Assembly (NCBI GenBank): GCA_025357235.1
Contig: JANXPQ010000245.1
Span: 1 to 34,247, forward strand
Length of the DNA: 34,247 nucleotides
Reading direction: 5' to 3'
Source: Betaproteobacteria bacterium
GTDB lineage: Bacteria > Pseudomonadota > Gammaproteobacteria > Burkholderiales > JACQAP01
In this document: positions 8,400 to 20,191 of the stretch, one piece after another
How positions within the stretch are numbered: position 1 is the first letter of the stretch
How the letters are laid out: each line of letters opens with the position of its first letter
Notes under the pieces: model-generated
Database searches by the model: none
Seen by the model: only the letters and a program-made list of their open reading frames with translations
Told to the model about the DNA's origin: nothing
Program-made: the position numbers and the translations under genes

Positions 8400-10205
8400 A
8401 TGGCAAGCAGAACCAAAAAAGATCCCGCAAAACTGCGTTCCCGCCAGTGGTTCGCCAATCCAGCCAATCCCAACATGACCGCGCTGTATCTCGAGCGCTA
8501 CATGAACTGGGGGCTCAAGCGCGAGGAGTTGCAGGCGGGCAAGCCGATCATCGGCATTGCCCAATCGGGCTCGGACCTGTCTCCCTGCAATCGCCATCAC
8601 CTCGAACTCGCGCATCGCGTGCGCGAAGGCATCCGCGAAGCCGGGGGCATCGCCTTCGAGTTTCCGGTGCATCCGATCCAGGAAACCGGCAAGCGCCCGA
8701 CCGCATCGCTCGATCGCAACCTCTGCTACCTCGGGCTGGTGGAGACGCTTTACGGCTATTTCATCGACGGCGTGGTGCTCACTACCGGCTGCGACAAGAC
8801 CACCCCGGCGCAATTGATGGCCGCGGCGACCGTGGACATCCCGGCCATCGTGCTCTCCGGCGGGCCGATGCTCAACGGCTGGTTCCGCGGCGAGCGCACC
8901 GGTTCGGGCACCATCGTCTGGAAGGCGCGCGAGCTGCTGGCGGCGGGAGAAATCAACGACGAGCAGTTCATCGAGCTGATCGCGTCTTCCGCGCCGTCGC
9001 CTGGCCACTGCAATACCATGGGCACGGCGTCGACCATGAACTCGCTGGCGGAAGCGCTCGGCATGTCGCTGCCCGGCAGCGCCGCGATTCCGGCGCCGCA
9101 CAAGGATCGCGCGGTCAACGCCTACGAAAGCGGCAAGCGCATCGTCGAGATGGTATGGGAAGACCTGCGCCCGTCGAAGATCATGACCCGGGAGGCCTTC
9201 GAAAACGTCATTGTCGTCAACTCCGCGATCGGCGGCTCGACCAATGCGCCGATCCATTTCAACGCCATCGCGCGCCACATCGGCGTCAAGCTCGACAACA
9301 ACGACTGGGAAAAGATCGGCTACGACATCCCGTTGCTGGTGAACCTGCAGCCGGCCGGCGAGTACCTCGGCGAGGAATACCATCGCGCCGGCGGCGTGCC
9401 TGCGGTGGTCAACGAGCTGATCAAAGCCGGCAAGATCCGCAAGAACCCGATCACCGTCAACGGCAAGACGCTGTACGACAACTGCAGGAAGACGCCGGTC
9501 GAGGACGTGAAGGTGATCTGGCCTTACAAGCAACCGATGAAGAAGTCGGCGGGTTTCCTGAACCTGAAAGGCAACCTGTTCGACAGCGCGATCATGAAGA
9601 CCAGCGTGATCTCGGAAGCCTTCCGCAAGCGCTACCTCTCCGACCCGAAAGACCCGAATGCATGGGAAGGCCGCGCCATCGTGTTCGACGGACCGGAAGA
9701 CTATCATCACCGCATCGACGATCCGAAGCTCAAGATCGACGACGACTGCATGCTGTTCGTGCGCGGCACCGGCCCGAAGGGCTATCCGGGTGCGGCCGAA
9801 GTGGTGAACATGCAGCCGCCCGCGAAACTGATCAAGCAGGGCATCACCGAGCTGCCGTGCATCGGCGACGGTCGCCAGTCGGGCACATCGGGTTCGCCTT
9901 CGATCCTGAATGCCTCGCCGGAAGCGGCGAGCATGGGCGGCCTTGCCATCCTGAAGACGGGCGACCGGGTGCGCATCGATTTGAACAAGCGCACAGCGAA
10001 CATCCTCATCAGCAAGACCGAGTACACGCGGCGCATGAAGGCACTTGAAAAGCAGGGCGGCTTCAAGGTTCCGGCCAGCCAGACGCCGTGGCAGGAAATC
10101 CAGCGCGGCATGGTCGACGAACTGTCCAACGGCATGGTGCTCAAACCCGCGGTCAAGTACCAGAGGATCGACAAGACCAAGGGCGTTCCGAGGGATAACC
10201 ACTGA
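8400..10205 (+). CDS. IlvD/Edd family dehydratase (sugar-acid dehydratase type, L-arabinonate/D-xylonate-like)
   Basis: 601 aa; the three Fe-S Cys motifs [32 protein letters not shown]-terminus [40 protein letters not shown]. Confidence 0.88.
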   Translation: MASRTKKDPAKLRSRQWFANPANPNMTALYLERYMNWGLKREELQAGKPIIGIAQSGSDLSPCNRHHLELAHRVREGIREAGGIAFEFPVHPIQETGKRPTASLDRNLCYLGLVETLYGYFIDGVVLTTGCDKTTPAQLMAAATVDIPAIVLSGGPMLNGWFRGERTGSGTIVWKARELLAAGEINDEQFIELIASSAPSPGHCNTMGTASTMNSLAEALGMSLPGSAAIPAPHKDRAVNAYESGKRIVEMVWEDLRPSKIMTREAFENVIVVNSAIGGSTNAPIHFNAIARHIGVKLDNNDWEKIGYDIPLLVNLQPAGEYLGEEYHRAGGVPAVVNELIKAGKIRKNPITVNGKTLYDNCRKTPVEDVKVIWPYKQPMKKSAGFLNLKGNLFDSAIMKTSVISEAFRKRYLSDPKDPNAWEGRAIVFDGPEDYHHRIDDPKLKIDDDCMLFVRGTGPKGYPGAAEVVNMQPPAKLIKQGITELPCIGDGRQSGTSGSPSILNASPEAASMGGLAILKTGDRVRIDLNKRTANILISKTEYTRRMKALEKQGGFKVPASQTPWQEIQRGMVDELSNGMVLKPAVKYQRIDKTKGVPRDNH

Positions 10206-10257
10206 CGGCAAGGGGCGGGAGCGGATAACCGGGTGAGTCGTATCGCCTTCGAATTTC

Positions 10258-10286
10258 CAGAAAGCCGGCCTCGCGCCGGCTTTCTG
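10258..10286 (+). terminator. Strong hairpin downstream of dehydratase, probable terminator
   Basis: CAGAAAGCCGGC-CTCGC-GCCGGCTTTCTG perfect 12-bp stem; weak T-tract. Confidence 0.6.
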
Positions 10287-10336
10287 CTTATCGGCGAATG
10301 TGCGATCAATGCTGGACGGACAGAGGAGATTTATCG

Positions 10337-10699
10337 ATGAAGAAAACTATCGCAATCGCAGGTTTTCTGCTGGTGGCCGCCAGTGCGGGCTATGCCGCGG
10401 ATCCCCTGACCACCGACGCCGACAAGTACAAGCTCAGGATCGAAAACGAACGAATTCGCGTTCTCGAGTACCGCGACAAGCCGGGTGACAAAACCAACAT
10501 GCGCGACCATCCGGACTTCGTGCTCTATGCACTTGGCGCCTTCAAGCGCAAGCTGACTTTCCCCGACGGAAAGACGGTAAGCCGGGAGTTCAAGGCGGGC
10601 GACGTGATATTCATGAAGGCACAAACCCATATCGGCGAGAACATCGGCGATACGGATACCGATGTAGTGATCGTCGAGTTGAAGCAGCCGGCGAAATGA
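10337..10699 (+). CDS. Secreted cupin-fold protein
   Basis: Signal peptide MKKTIAIAGFLLVAASAGYAA; KLRIENERIRVLEYRDKPGDKTNMRDHPDFVLYAL... GDVIFMKAQTHIGENIGDTDTDVVIVELK beta-rich cupin pattern. Confidence 0.7.
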   Translation: MKKTIAIAGFLLVAASAGYAADPLTTDADKYKLRIENERIRVLEYRDKPGDKTNMRDHPDFVLYALGAFKRKLTFPDGKTVSREFKAGDVIFMKAQTHIGENIGDTDTDVVIVELKQPAK

Positions 10700-10940
10700 T
10701 GCTCGCGGCGGCGCCGAGGCCTGATGTGGTGGCGCCGGGTTCGGATGCTGCGGTGCGCAAGGCCGCATGGCGCGCTGGCATCCGTTCGTGCCTACATTGA
10801 AGTGCTAGCATGGCCAGTGATAGATGCATCCAGGGGGCTTTCATGGAGGCACGCATGCAGCAAGAGCAATGGGCTCGGCTTGATTGCGGACCGCGTTCCC
10901 CTGTTTGCAATGCTCCGCTAACCTCACGCTATCTGCACCG

Positions 10941-13900
10941 ATGCTGACGATCGGCCAACGAGGCCTGCTGGAAATGATTGCGGGCGGCGCTGCGCTTTCC
11001 GAAATACTGGAAGCCGTCGTCAGCCTGATGGAAGACCAGGCGCCGGAGATGCTGTGCTCGATCCTGCTCATCGATGAGACCGGCACGCGGCTCATGCGCG
11101 CAGCCGCCTCCCGTTCGCTGGACGAATACAGCGAGGCCGTCGACGGCGAGGCAATCGGGCCCTGTGCAGGCTCCTGCGGAACGGCGGCATTCCGGAAACA
11201 GATGGTGGTGGTGAAGGACATCGCCACCGATCCCCTGTGGGCGGACTATCGCGAGCTGGCATTGCGCCACAATCTGAAGGCCGCCTGGTCGCATCCGATC
11301 GTTTCCCATGGCGGCAAATTGCTGGGCACGCTTGCCATGTACTATCGCCAGCCGCGCGTACCGGACGCCCGCGAACTGGAGCTGATCCAATCTGCGGCGT
11401 CTCTCGCCGGCATCGCAATCGAACGTTCGCAGACCCAGCAGGAGTTGCTTGGCACGATCGAACGGTTCCGGCTGCTCGCCCGCGCGACCAACGACGTGGT
11501 CTGGGACTGGAATCTGGTCAACGACACGATCTGGTGGAACGACGCTTTCCAGACGCTGTTCGGCCATCCTCCCGAGGAGATCGCACCCGGGATCGATTCC
11601 TGGTATGAGCGGATCGACACGGAAGACCGGGAACGGATCATCAAGGGAATTCATGCCCTGATCGACGCCGGTGGACAAACCTGGTCCGACGAGTATCGCT
11701 TCCGTCGCCACGACGGGACCTACGCTTCCATCCTGGACCGGGGCTTCGTGATCCGCGATCAGGACGCAAAAGCGGTGCGAATGATCGGGGCGATGCAGGA
11801 CATCACGGCACGCAAGGCGGCGGAGGATGCATTGCGGGAGGCGGAGGACCGCTATCGTCGCCTGGTCGAACTTTCCCCCGAGCCGATATTTGTCCATCAC
11901 GACCTGAAATACGTCTATGCCAATCGCGCCGGCGTCCAGTTGCTCGGGGCAACGCGGCCGGAGGATCTGCTGGGGCGATCGGTCCTGGACTTCGTGCATC
12001 CGGACTTGCGGGAAATTGTTCGCGAGCGCATTCGTTTGCAGCTGGACAAGGGAGCGCCTGCACCGGTGATGGAGCAGAGTTACGTGCGAATGGATGGCTC
12101 AATGGTGGAAGTGGAGGTGTCCTCTGCGCCCTTCCAGTTCCATGGCAGGCCCGCAATCCAGGTCATCGCCCGCGACATCAGCGAACGCATTCGCGCGGAA
12201 GAATCGCTCCGGCAGTTTCGCGCCGCCATGGACCTCTCGCCGGACCTGATCCTGCTCATCGATCGGGCCAGCATGCGCTTTGTCGATGTCAACGACACCG
12301 CATGCCGGCTGCTCGGTTACAGCCGTGCGGAACTCCTCGAACTGGGGCCGCAGGATTTGGCGCCATTCTCGCGCGAGCAACTGGCTGAAGCCTACGATCG
12401 CGTCATCGCCGGCGAAGACGGCGGATCGACGCTGGAGATGAACCACCGCCTCAAGGGCGGCGCGCTGCTCCCGGTCGAGCTGGTCCGGCGCGCGGTGCCC
12501 ACCCGCGACGGACATATCATCGTCGTGATCGCGCGTGACGTCAGCGAGCGCAACAGGGTGGAGGCGGAGTTGCGCAGCAGCCACGAACGCTTCCGGCAGA
12601 TCGCGGAGAACATCCGTGAAGTGTTCTGGGTAACCGATCCGGCCAAGAACCAGATGCTCTACATCAGCCCGGCCTACGAGGAGATCTGGCAGCGCAGCTG
12701 CGAAAGCCTGTACGCGTCGCCGTGGACCTGGCTGGAGGCCATTCACGAGGACGACCGCGAGCGCGTCCGGACGGCGCTCCAGGAAAGACAGTTCCAGGGA
12801 ATGTACGACGAGGAGTATCGCATCGTGCGGCCGGACGGCTCGATCCGCTGGATACACGACAAGGCCTTCCCGCTTCGCGACCAGGATGGACGGGTCTATC
12901 GCGTGGTCGGGGTGGCCGACGACATCAGCGACAGAAAGCGCGCCGAAGACCAGTTCCGCAAAGCGGCGGAACAGACGCAGAACATCCTGTCCAGCATCAC
13001 CGACGCATTCTTTGCCGTCGACGAGAACTGGCGGTTCACCTATCTGAACGCCACTGCGGAGCAACTCCTGCGCCGGCGCGCGACCGAGCTGCTCGGGCGC
13101 AGCATCTGGGAGGAGTTTCCACAGGCGAGGAATTCCACTTTCGGGATCAATTACCTGAAGGCGGTCGCCGAGCAGGTGCCGGTCGAGTTCGAGGAGTTCT
13201 ACGCGCCGCTCGAGACCTGGTTCGAGGTGCACGCCTATCCATACGAGAACGGGTTGTCGGTCTATTTCCGCGACATCAACGAGCGCAAGCGCACTGAGGA
13301 GAGACTCTCCTACCTGGCGCAGTACGACACGCTTACGGGGCTTCCCAACCGCACCTTGTTCCGCGATCGTCTTGAGCGGGCGGTCGCGCGCGCCAGACGC
13401 GATGGGCATCTCGTTGCGGTGATGTTCCTCGACCTCGACCGGTTCAAGGACATCAATGACAATCTCGGGCATTCGGTCGGCGACGAGATCCTGGTCCAGG
13501 TGGCGGCGCGTTTCAAGGAGCAATTGCGGGACATCGACACCATCTCCCGCCTGGCCGGAGACGAGTTCACCTTTCTCATCGAAGGTACTTCGCGAGTCGA
13601 ACAGGTGACAGCGGTCGCCGACAAGATTCTGAAGATTTTTGAGCGACCGTTGAATGCCGCCGGGCACGAAGTCTATGTGACTGGCAGCATCGGCATCGCG
13701 CTTTCTGCAGCAGGGGCGCACAGCGTCGACGATCTGTTGAAGAACGCGGACATCGCGATGTACCACGCCAAGCAGGAAGGGCGGAACAACTACCAGGTTT
13801 ATTCCGACGCCATCCACGCCAAATCGTCGGAGAAGCTGAGTCTGGAGACCAAACTGCGGCGGGCGCTGGAACGCGGGGAGTTTGTGCTGGCGTATCAGCC

Positions 13901-14678
13901 CCAGGTGAATATCAGAACGGGCCGGATTGTCGGGGCCGAGGCCCTGATCCGCTGGCAAAGCCCCGAACTCGGACTGGTCGCGCCCAATCGCTTCATTCCG
14001 CTCGCGGAGGAGACCTGCCTGATCGTCCCCATCGGGGAATGGGTGCTGGAGACGGCGTGCAGACAGAACCGCGCGTGGCAGGATGCCGGGTTGGCGTCGA
14101 TCCAGGTCGCCGTGAATCTGTCCCCGCGCCAATTCAGGCAGAAAAATCTGCTGGACCGCATCGACGCCGTTCTTCGCGACTCGAAGCTGGATTCGCGCTT
14201 CCTGGAACTGGAAATCACGGAAACGACGGCCATGCAGCGGGCGGAGGAGGTGGTCGTCACGCTGGCCCGGCTCGACGAGATCGGCGTGCGCCTGGCGATC
14301 GACGATTTCGGCACCGGGTATTCAAGTCTGAGCTATCTGAAGCGCTTCCCGGTTCACAAACTCAAGATCGACCAGTCGTTCGTGCGCGACATCACCACCG
14401 ATGCAGACGATGCGGCCATTGTCAGGGCGATCATTGCGATGGCGCGCAGCCTCGACCTGCTGGTCATCGCGGAGGGCGTTGAAACGCGGGAGCAACTGGC
14501 CTTCCTCGGCGAGCTGAGTTGCGATGAGTATCAGGGATATCTGTTCAGCAAACCGGTGCCTGCAAGCGAGTTCGCGATCATGCTTGGCAATAGTCCGGTT
14601 TTTGCCGGCGCAAAGCCCGCCCGCAGCCGCGCTTCGACATCCCGACGCGGCACGGCCCGCGGCGACGTCAAGCGCTGA
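10941..14678 (+). CDS. GAF - multiple PAS - GGDEF - EAL c-di-GMP signalling protein
   Basis: N-terminal GAF-like region; about five PAS units (e.g. [76 protein letters not shown]); [45 protein letters not shown]-domain [36 protein letters not shown]. Exact start uncertain (10884 or 10941). Confidence 0.92.
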   Translation: MLTIGQRGLLEMIAGGAALSEILEAVVSLMEDQAPEMLCSILLIDETGTRLMRAAASRSLDEYSEAVDGEAIGPCAGSCGTAAFRKQMVVVKDIATDPLWADYRELALRHNLKAAWSHPIVSHGGKLLGTLAMYYRQPRVPDARELELIQSAASLAGIAIERSQTQQELLGTIERFRLLARATNDVVWDWNLVNDTIWWNDAFQTLFGHPPEEIAPGIDSWYERIDTEDRERIIKGIHALIDAGGQTWSDEYRFRRHDGTYASILDRGFVIRDQDAKAVRMIGAMQDITARKAAEDALREAEDRYRRLVELSPEPIFVHHDLKYVYANRAGVQLLGATRPEDLLGRSVLDFVHPDLREIVRERIRLQLDKGAPAPVMEQSYVRMDGSMVEVEVSSAPFQFHGRPAIQVIARDISERIRAEESLRQFRAAMDLSPDLILLIDRASMRFVDVNDTACRLLGYSRAELLELGPQDLAPFSREQLAEAYDRVIAGEDGGSTLEMNHRLKGGALLPVELVRRAVPTRDGHIIVVIARDVSERNRVEAELRSSHERFRQIAENIREVFWVTDPAKNQMLYISPAYEEIWQRSCESLYASPWTWLEAIHEDDRERVRTALQERQFQGMYDEEYRIVRPDGSIRWIHDKAFPLRDQDGRVYRVVGVADDISDRKRAEDQFRKAAEQTQNILSSITDAFFAVDENWRFTYLNATAEQLLRRRATELLGRSIWEEFPQARNSTFGINYLKAVAEQVPVEFEEFYAPLETWFEVHAYPYENGLSVYFRDINERKRTEERLSYLAQYDTLTGLPNRTLFRDRLERAVARARRDGHLVAVMFLDLDRFKDINDNLGHSVGDEILVQVAARFKEQLRDIDTISRLAGDEFTFLIEGTSRVEQVTAVADKILKIFERPLNAAGHEVYVTGSIGIALSAAGAHSVDDLLKNADIAMYHAKQEGRNNYQVYSDAIHAKSSEKLSLETKLRRALERGEFVLAYQPQVNIRTGRIVGAEALIRWQSPELGLVAPNRFIPLAEETCLIVPIGEWVLETACRQNRAWQDAGLASIQVAVNLSPRQFRQKNLLDRIDAVLRDSKLDSRFLELEITETTAMQRAEEVVVTLARLDEIGVRLAIDDFGTGYSSLSYLKRFPVHKLKIDQSFVRDITTDADDAAIVRAIIAMARSLDLLVIAEGVETREQLAFLGELSCDEYQGYLFSKPVPASEFAIMLGNSPVFAGAKPARSRASTSRRGTARGDVKR

Positions 14679-14749
14679 GAGGGTGGTCCCGGACGGCCGC
14701 GAATGCGGATCGATCAGTTTTGTGCGGCGGCCGCGCCGTCCTGTTCGGA

Positions 14750-14907
14750 CCAGCCGGACCCCGTGGCAGGAAATCCGGCCCGGCATGGCGGACGAACTGT
14801 CCAACGGCCTGGTGCTCAAACCCGCGGTCAAGTACCAGAGGATCGACAAGGCCAAGGGTGTGCCGAGGGACAACCACCAGTGGACTGTAACGATTGAAAA
14901 TGGGTAG
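14750..14907 (+). pseudogene. Orphan C-terminal fragment of an IlvD/Edd dehydratase (diverged duplicate of the 3' end of the gene at 8400-10205)
   Basis: [51 protein letters not shown] matches the end of the intact gene; nucleotides 14750-14877 align to 10075-10202 without gaps (about 117/128 identical by hand), including an exact 41-nt run. Confidence 0.85.
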
Positions 14908-14920
14908 TATCATCCTGTCC

Positions 14921-15064
14921 ATGGAAGGCACGATGAAACTGACTCAGAGCGAACGTTTGGAGCTTCAACGACAAGCCGGAACGAGGAACGCGTGCGCGGA
15001 CGTGGCCCGCCACGCACGGCTGATCCTGCTGCTGGCGTGGCAATCCGGATCGCTGGCCTTTTAA
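14921..15064 (+). pseudogene. Remnant of IS630-like transposase N-terminus
   Basis: 47-codon ORF MEGTMKLTQSERLELQRQAGTRNACADVARHARLILLLAWQSGSLAF* resembles the LTxxERxxLxxxARxR...ARRARLILLLA N-terminus of IS630-family transposases, truncated afterwards. Confidence 0.5.
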
Positions 15065-15121
15065 TCGTTGTGAGCGTGGCGACCCGATGATCCTGTCGGT
15101 TCCACCACGAGTTGCGTAGTG

Positions 15122-17127
15122 ATGAGTCTGACGCAGACTCTGCCGTTGGACGTGGCGCTCGGCGTCATCGTGTTCTGGATGGTGACGGGGTTCCTCGGCC
15201 TCGCCGCGCCGCATAACCTGCGCCTCATTGCGCGCATCCTGTTCCCGGCAAGTTCAGTGGCGTCGCTGGTCCTTGCCGGTGCTGGCCTTGCCGGGTTGGA
15301 TGATCTTCCGCAGACGGCCATTCTCGCGCTGGGCCTGCCCGATCTTCCATTCCATATGCGGCTCGATGCCCTGTCGGCGTTTTTCCTGCTGCTGCTGGGA
15401 GGGGCCTCGGCCGGGATTTCCATTTATTCCGCGGGCTACTTCCGCAAAGGTGAAGGCACCGCACCGGGATTGCATTGCCTGCAGTACCACCTGTTCCTTG
15501 TCGCGATGACGACTGTGATGCTCGCGGACGACGCGTATCTGTTCATGGTCGCGTGGGAAACGATGGCGCTCGCATCCTATTTCCTGGTCACCAGCAATCA
15601 CAAGATTCCGGCGATCCGAAGCGCCGGTTTCCTCTACCTGTTGCTGGCGCATATCGGCGCGATCGGCATTCTGCTGTGCTTTGGGGCGATGCAGGGTGGC
15701 CACGGCGATTACACATTTGCCACCATGCGTGCGAGCCACCTCAATGAGTTCTGGGCGAGCGCGGCATTTCTTTTGGCCTTGTTCGGGTTTGGCGCCAAAG
15801 CCGGTTTTCTCCCTGTCCACGTGTGGCTGCCCGAAGCACATCCGGCTGCCCCGTCGCCGATCTCGGCGCTGATGAGCGGTGTAATGCTGAAGACGGCGAT
15901 CTATGGATTGTTGCGGGTGACCTTTGATCTTTTGCAAATCCAGCTCGTCTGGTGGGGTGTTCTCGCGACGACATTGGGCCTGATGACCGCTTTGTTCGGG
16001 GTCATGTTCGCAGCCGTGCAGTCCGATATGAAGCGCCTGTTGGCGTATTCCTCCATCGAGAACATCGGCATCATCCTCGCGGGGATCGGGCTGGCGCTGA
16101 TTTTCCATGTCTACCAGGCGAACTCCCTTGCCGCGCTCGCGCTGGCGGGAACGCTGTATCACTGCCTCAATCACGCATTCTTCAAGAGCCTGCTATTCCT
16201 CGTGACCGGGACGGTGCTGCACTCGACCAGGGAACGCAGCTTGGGCAAGTTGGGAGGATTGATCCGCAGCATGCCGTGGGTCGCATGGCTCGGTCTCGTA
16301 GGCACCATCGCCATCGCCGGCCTCCCGCCGCTCAATGGATTCGTATCGGAGTGGTTGCTGCTGCAGGCATTTCTGGCCACGCCGGGCCTTCCAAGTTCTT
16401 ACCTGAGCATGATGGTTCCGGTTGGCGCGGCCGCCTTTGTTCTCGCTGTCGCACTCGCCGGGTATGTCATGGTCAAGTTCTACGGCGTGATCTTTCTGGG
16501 GCGGCCGCGTGAGGCAAAGCTCGTCGATGCCCATGACGCCAATTGGCCGGAGCGGGCGGGCCTGGGTTGGCTGGCATTGGGCTGCGTCGTGCTGGGGCTT
16601 GCCCCCGTCTGGGTGCTCGCCGCACTAAGCAAGACAACACTGCTGTTGACCGGTGAGGGCGTCGGGCTGGAAGGCGCTCAGTCCTGGCTGTTCATTACGG
16701 CTACATCACCCGAGCGATCGAGTTACAGCCCGGTCCTGTTTCTCGTCGGAATCATCGGGGCGCTGATGCTCGCCGTGATTCTGGTACGCAAGCTTTATCA
16801 TGGCCGCGTGCGTCGCGGACCCGCGTGGGACTGCGGCTTTCCGCAACAAACGGCGCGCATGCAGGACACCGCCGAGGGCTTCGGCCAACCGATCAAGCAG
16901 ATCTTCGAGCCGATCTTCCGCATCGACCGTCAGGTGCCGAGCCCGTTCGATGATCACCCTCATTACCACGGCATTGCCGAAGACAAGCTCTGGTACGCAC
17001 TTTATCTGCCGGTTGCCCGGCTTGTGGAAAGGCTCTCCGCCGCGATCAGCATCCTGCAGCACGGGCGCATCAATATTTACCTCGTGTACAGCTTCGCCAC
17101 CCTGATCGTTCTGTTGTTCTTCATTCG

Positions 17128-17131
<4 letters not shown>
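15122..17131 (+). CDS. hyfB: Hydrogenase-4 component B-like antiporter-type subunit (HyfB/HycC, NuoL/M/N family)
   Basis: VAWETMALASYFLV, GFGAKAGFLPVHVWLPEAHPAAPSPISALMSGVMLKTAIYGLLR, DMKRLLAYSSIENIGII. Confidence 0.9.
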
Positions 17132-18072
<941 letters not shown>

Positions 18073-18073
18073 C

Positions 18074-18736
18074 ATGACCCCCTCCTTTTCCGGCCAGCTG
18101 ATCAACGTGCTGGCGGCGCTTTTGCTGCTGATCGCGTTTGCCATGTTGTCGCAACGCCGCGTTCTAACGCTGGTTTATCTGTTTGCGTGGCAAGGGCTTG
18201 TGCTGTCAGTCAGCACGACTGTCGTCGCTTACAGCACGGGTCAGCATCATTTGTATTATTCGGCTGTTCTGACCGTGGTTCTCAAGGTGTTTGCGCTGCC
18301 GTGGATACTCCACCGGCTGATCATTCGACTGAACGTGAAATGGGACAGGGAAACCCTGATCAATATTCCGACAACGATGCTGATAGGCATTGTCGTGGTG
18401 ATCTTCTCCTTGAATCTGGCATTGCCGATTTCGCACTTGGCAAGCACGGTCACGCGCAATTCCCTGGGCATTGCCATCGCTTGCGTGCTGTTGTCCTTTC
18501 TGATGATGATTACCCGGCGCAAGGCCATTCCACAGGTCGTGGGCTTCCTGGCGATGGAGAACGGTCTTTTTTTTGCCGCCACCAGCGCCACCTACGGCAT
18601 GCCCATGGTCGTTGAGCTTGGCGTCGCGCTTGACGTGTTGGTTGGAACGTTCATTTTCGGCATTTTCTTTTTCCAGATCCGGGAGACGTTCGACAGCCTC
18701 GACACTAGCCATCTGGAAAAACTCAAGGAACGCTGA
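18074..18736 (+). CDS. hyfE: Hydrogenase-4 component E-like membrane subunit (HyfE, NuoK-like)
   Basis: 220 aa multi-TM; RKAIPQVVGFLAMENGLFFAATSATYGMPMVVELGVALDVLVGTFIFGIFFFQIRETFDSLDTSHLEKLKER typical of HyfE. Confidence 0.88.
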   Translation: MTPSFSGQLINVLAALLLLIAFAMLSQRRVLTLVYLFAWQGLVLSVSTTVVAYSTGQHHLYYSAVLTVVLKVFALPWILHRLIIRLNVKWDRETLINIPTTMLIGIVVVIFSLNLALPISHLASTVTRNSLGIAIACVLLSFLMMITRRKAIPQVVGFLAMENGLFFAATSATYGMPMVVELGVALDVLVGTFIFGIFFFQIRETFDSLDTSHLEKLKER

Positions 18737-18738
18737 CG

Positions 18739-20187
18739 ATGGAATTGCTCGTGCTGCTTGGCATGCCGCTCGCTGGCGGACTCCTGCTGGCCTTGTTTGG
18801 GCACAGGGATCGCGCCGGGGAGTTGAGCGCGGCCATGAGCTTCCTGACTTTCGCCGCCGCTGCGGTTTTGACGGCCAGAATCGTGGGCGAGGGGCCGATA
18901 CGGGTCTTCAACGAAATGTTTTTTGTGGATTCGTTCAACGTTTTCCTCGTGGCCCTCACCGCGTTCGTGGGCTTTACCACATCGTTGTTCAGCCGTTCCT
19001 ACATGCGCAACGAACAGCATGCGGGTAAGCTCACCCCGGCGCGTCTGCGGCTCTATCACAGCATGTTTCAGTTGTTCATGTTTACCATGCTGCTGGCATT
19101 GCTCACCAACAACTTGGGTATCCTCTGGGTGGCGATGGAGGCCGCCACGCTGACCACGGTTCTGCTGGTCAGTCTGTACCGTACGCCGGCGAGTCTCGAG
19201 GCCGCGTGGAAGTACTTCATCCTTTGCGGAGTCGGCATCGCGCAAGCGCTTTTTGGAACCATCCTGCTGTATCTCGCTGCCGAAAAAGTTCTGGGGGCAG
19301 GCGGCAACGCGCTGCTATGGACGCACCTGAACGAAGTCAAGGGACAGCTGGAGCCGACGGTATTGTCGCTGGCGTTTGTCTTCCTGCTGGTCGGCTACGG
19401 CACCAAAGTCGGGCTCGCACCACTGCATAGCTGGTTGCCCGACGCGCACGCCGAAGGCCCGACGCCCGTTTCCGCAGTGCTCTCCGGGCTTCTCCTCAAC
19501 GTCGCGCTGTATGCCGTGGTGCGAGCCAAAGTGTTGGTCGACGGTGCCTTGCAGACCGATGTTGCAGGGAACCTGATGATGGGTTTCGGCCTGTTCAGTG
19601 TCGTGATTGCGGCTTTCTTTCTGTCGCGACAGAAAGATGTCAAGCGACTCTTCGCCTATTCGTCGATCGAGCACATGGGGATCGTCACTTTTGCGTTCGG
19701 TATGGGGGGCGCGGTAGCAACATTCGCCGCGCTCTTGCACATGACCGTTCATTCGCTGACCAAATCGGCGATATTTTTCACGGTGGGTCATGCGGCGCAG
19801 AAAAGCGGCACCCAGCTGATCGCGGACATCCGTGGGCTGGTCGACACCAATCCCACGATAGGTTGGGGATTGATGCTCGGAAGCCTTGCCATTCTGGGCA
19901 TGCCGCCGTTTGGCGTGTTCGCCAGCGAGTTCCTGATTTTGACAACGGCGATGCATGAGCATCCCTGGGCCACACCGATCCTGCTGGTTGCACTTGGGGT
20001 CGCCTTTGCCGCCGTTTTCGGTAAGGTGCAGACGATGGTATTCGGCGAGACATCAGGTAAACGCCTGCCGCACCCGCCGGCGCTGATTCCTGTATTCGTG
20101 CATCTCGCGTTGGTGTTGTTACTCGGGCTGTACATACCGCCTTATCTCGCCGACTGGTATCGTCAGGCGGCGAGATTGATCGGTTGA
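18739..20187 (+). CDS. hyfF: Hydrogenase-4 component F-like antiporter-type subunit (HyfF, NuoL/M/N family)
   Basis: WVAMEAATLTTVLLVSLYRTPASLEAAWKYFI, GYGTKVGLAPLHSWLPDAHAEGPTPVSAVLSGLLLNVALYAVVR, DVKRLFAYSSIEHMGIV. Confidence 0.9.
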   Translation: MELLVLLGMPLAGGLLLALFGHRDRAGELSAAMSFLTFAAAAVLTARIVGEGPIRVFNEMFFVDSFNVFLVALTAFVGFTTSLFSRSYMRNEQHAGKLTPARLRLYHSMFQLFMFTMLLALLTNNLGILWVAMEAATLTTVLLVSLYRTPASLEAAWKYFILCGVGIAQALFGTILLYLAAEKVLGAGGNALLWTHLNEVKGQLEPTVLSLAFVFLLVGYGTKVGLAPLHSWLPDAHAEGPTPVSAVLSGLLLNVALYAVVRAKVLVDGALQTDVAGNLMMGFGLFSVVIAAFFLSRQKDVKRLFAYSSIEHMGIVTFAFGMGGAVATFAALLHMTVHSLTKSAIFFTVGHAAQKSGTQLIADIRGLVDTNPTIGWGLMLGSLAILGMPPFGVFASEFLILTTAMHEHPWATPILLVALGVAFAAVFGKVQTMVFGETSGKRLPHPPALIPVFVHLALVLLLGLYIPPYLADWYRQAARLIG

Positions 20188-20191
20188 GGGA

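Noticed and set aside
8342-10048. 568-aa plus-strand ORF in another frame of the dehydratase
   Set aside because: Arg/Gly/His-rich frame-shifted reading of the real gene.
8349-10211. 620-aa minus-strand ORF exactly antisense to the dehydratase
   Set aside because: High-GC codon-bias shadow ORF; His/Arg/Asp/Ala-rich with no domain-like motifs, while the plus strand encodes a clear IlvD/Edd protein.
12099-14132. 677-aa minus-strand ORF antisense to the GGDEF-EAL gene
   Set aside because: Shadow ORF of a GC-rich gene; no recognisable motifs.
14524-14907. 127-aa ORF as an independent gene
   Set aside because: Its N-terminal part overlaps the EAL gene out of frame; only the C-terminal 50 residues are meaningful, as a dehydratase fragment.
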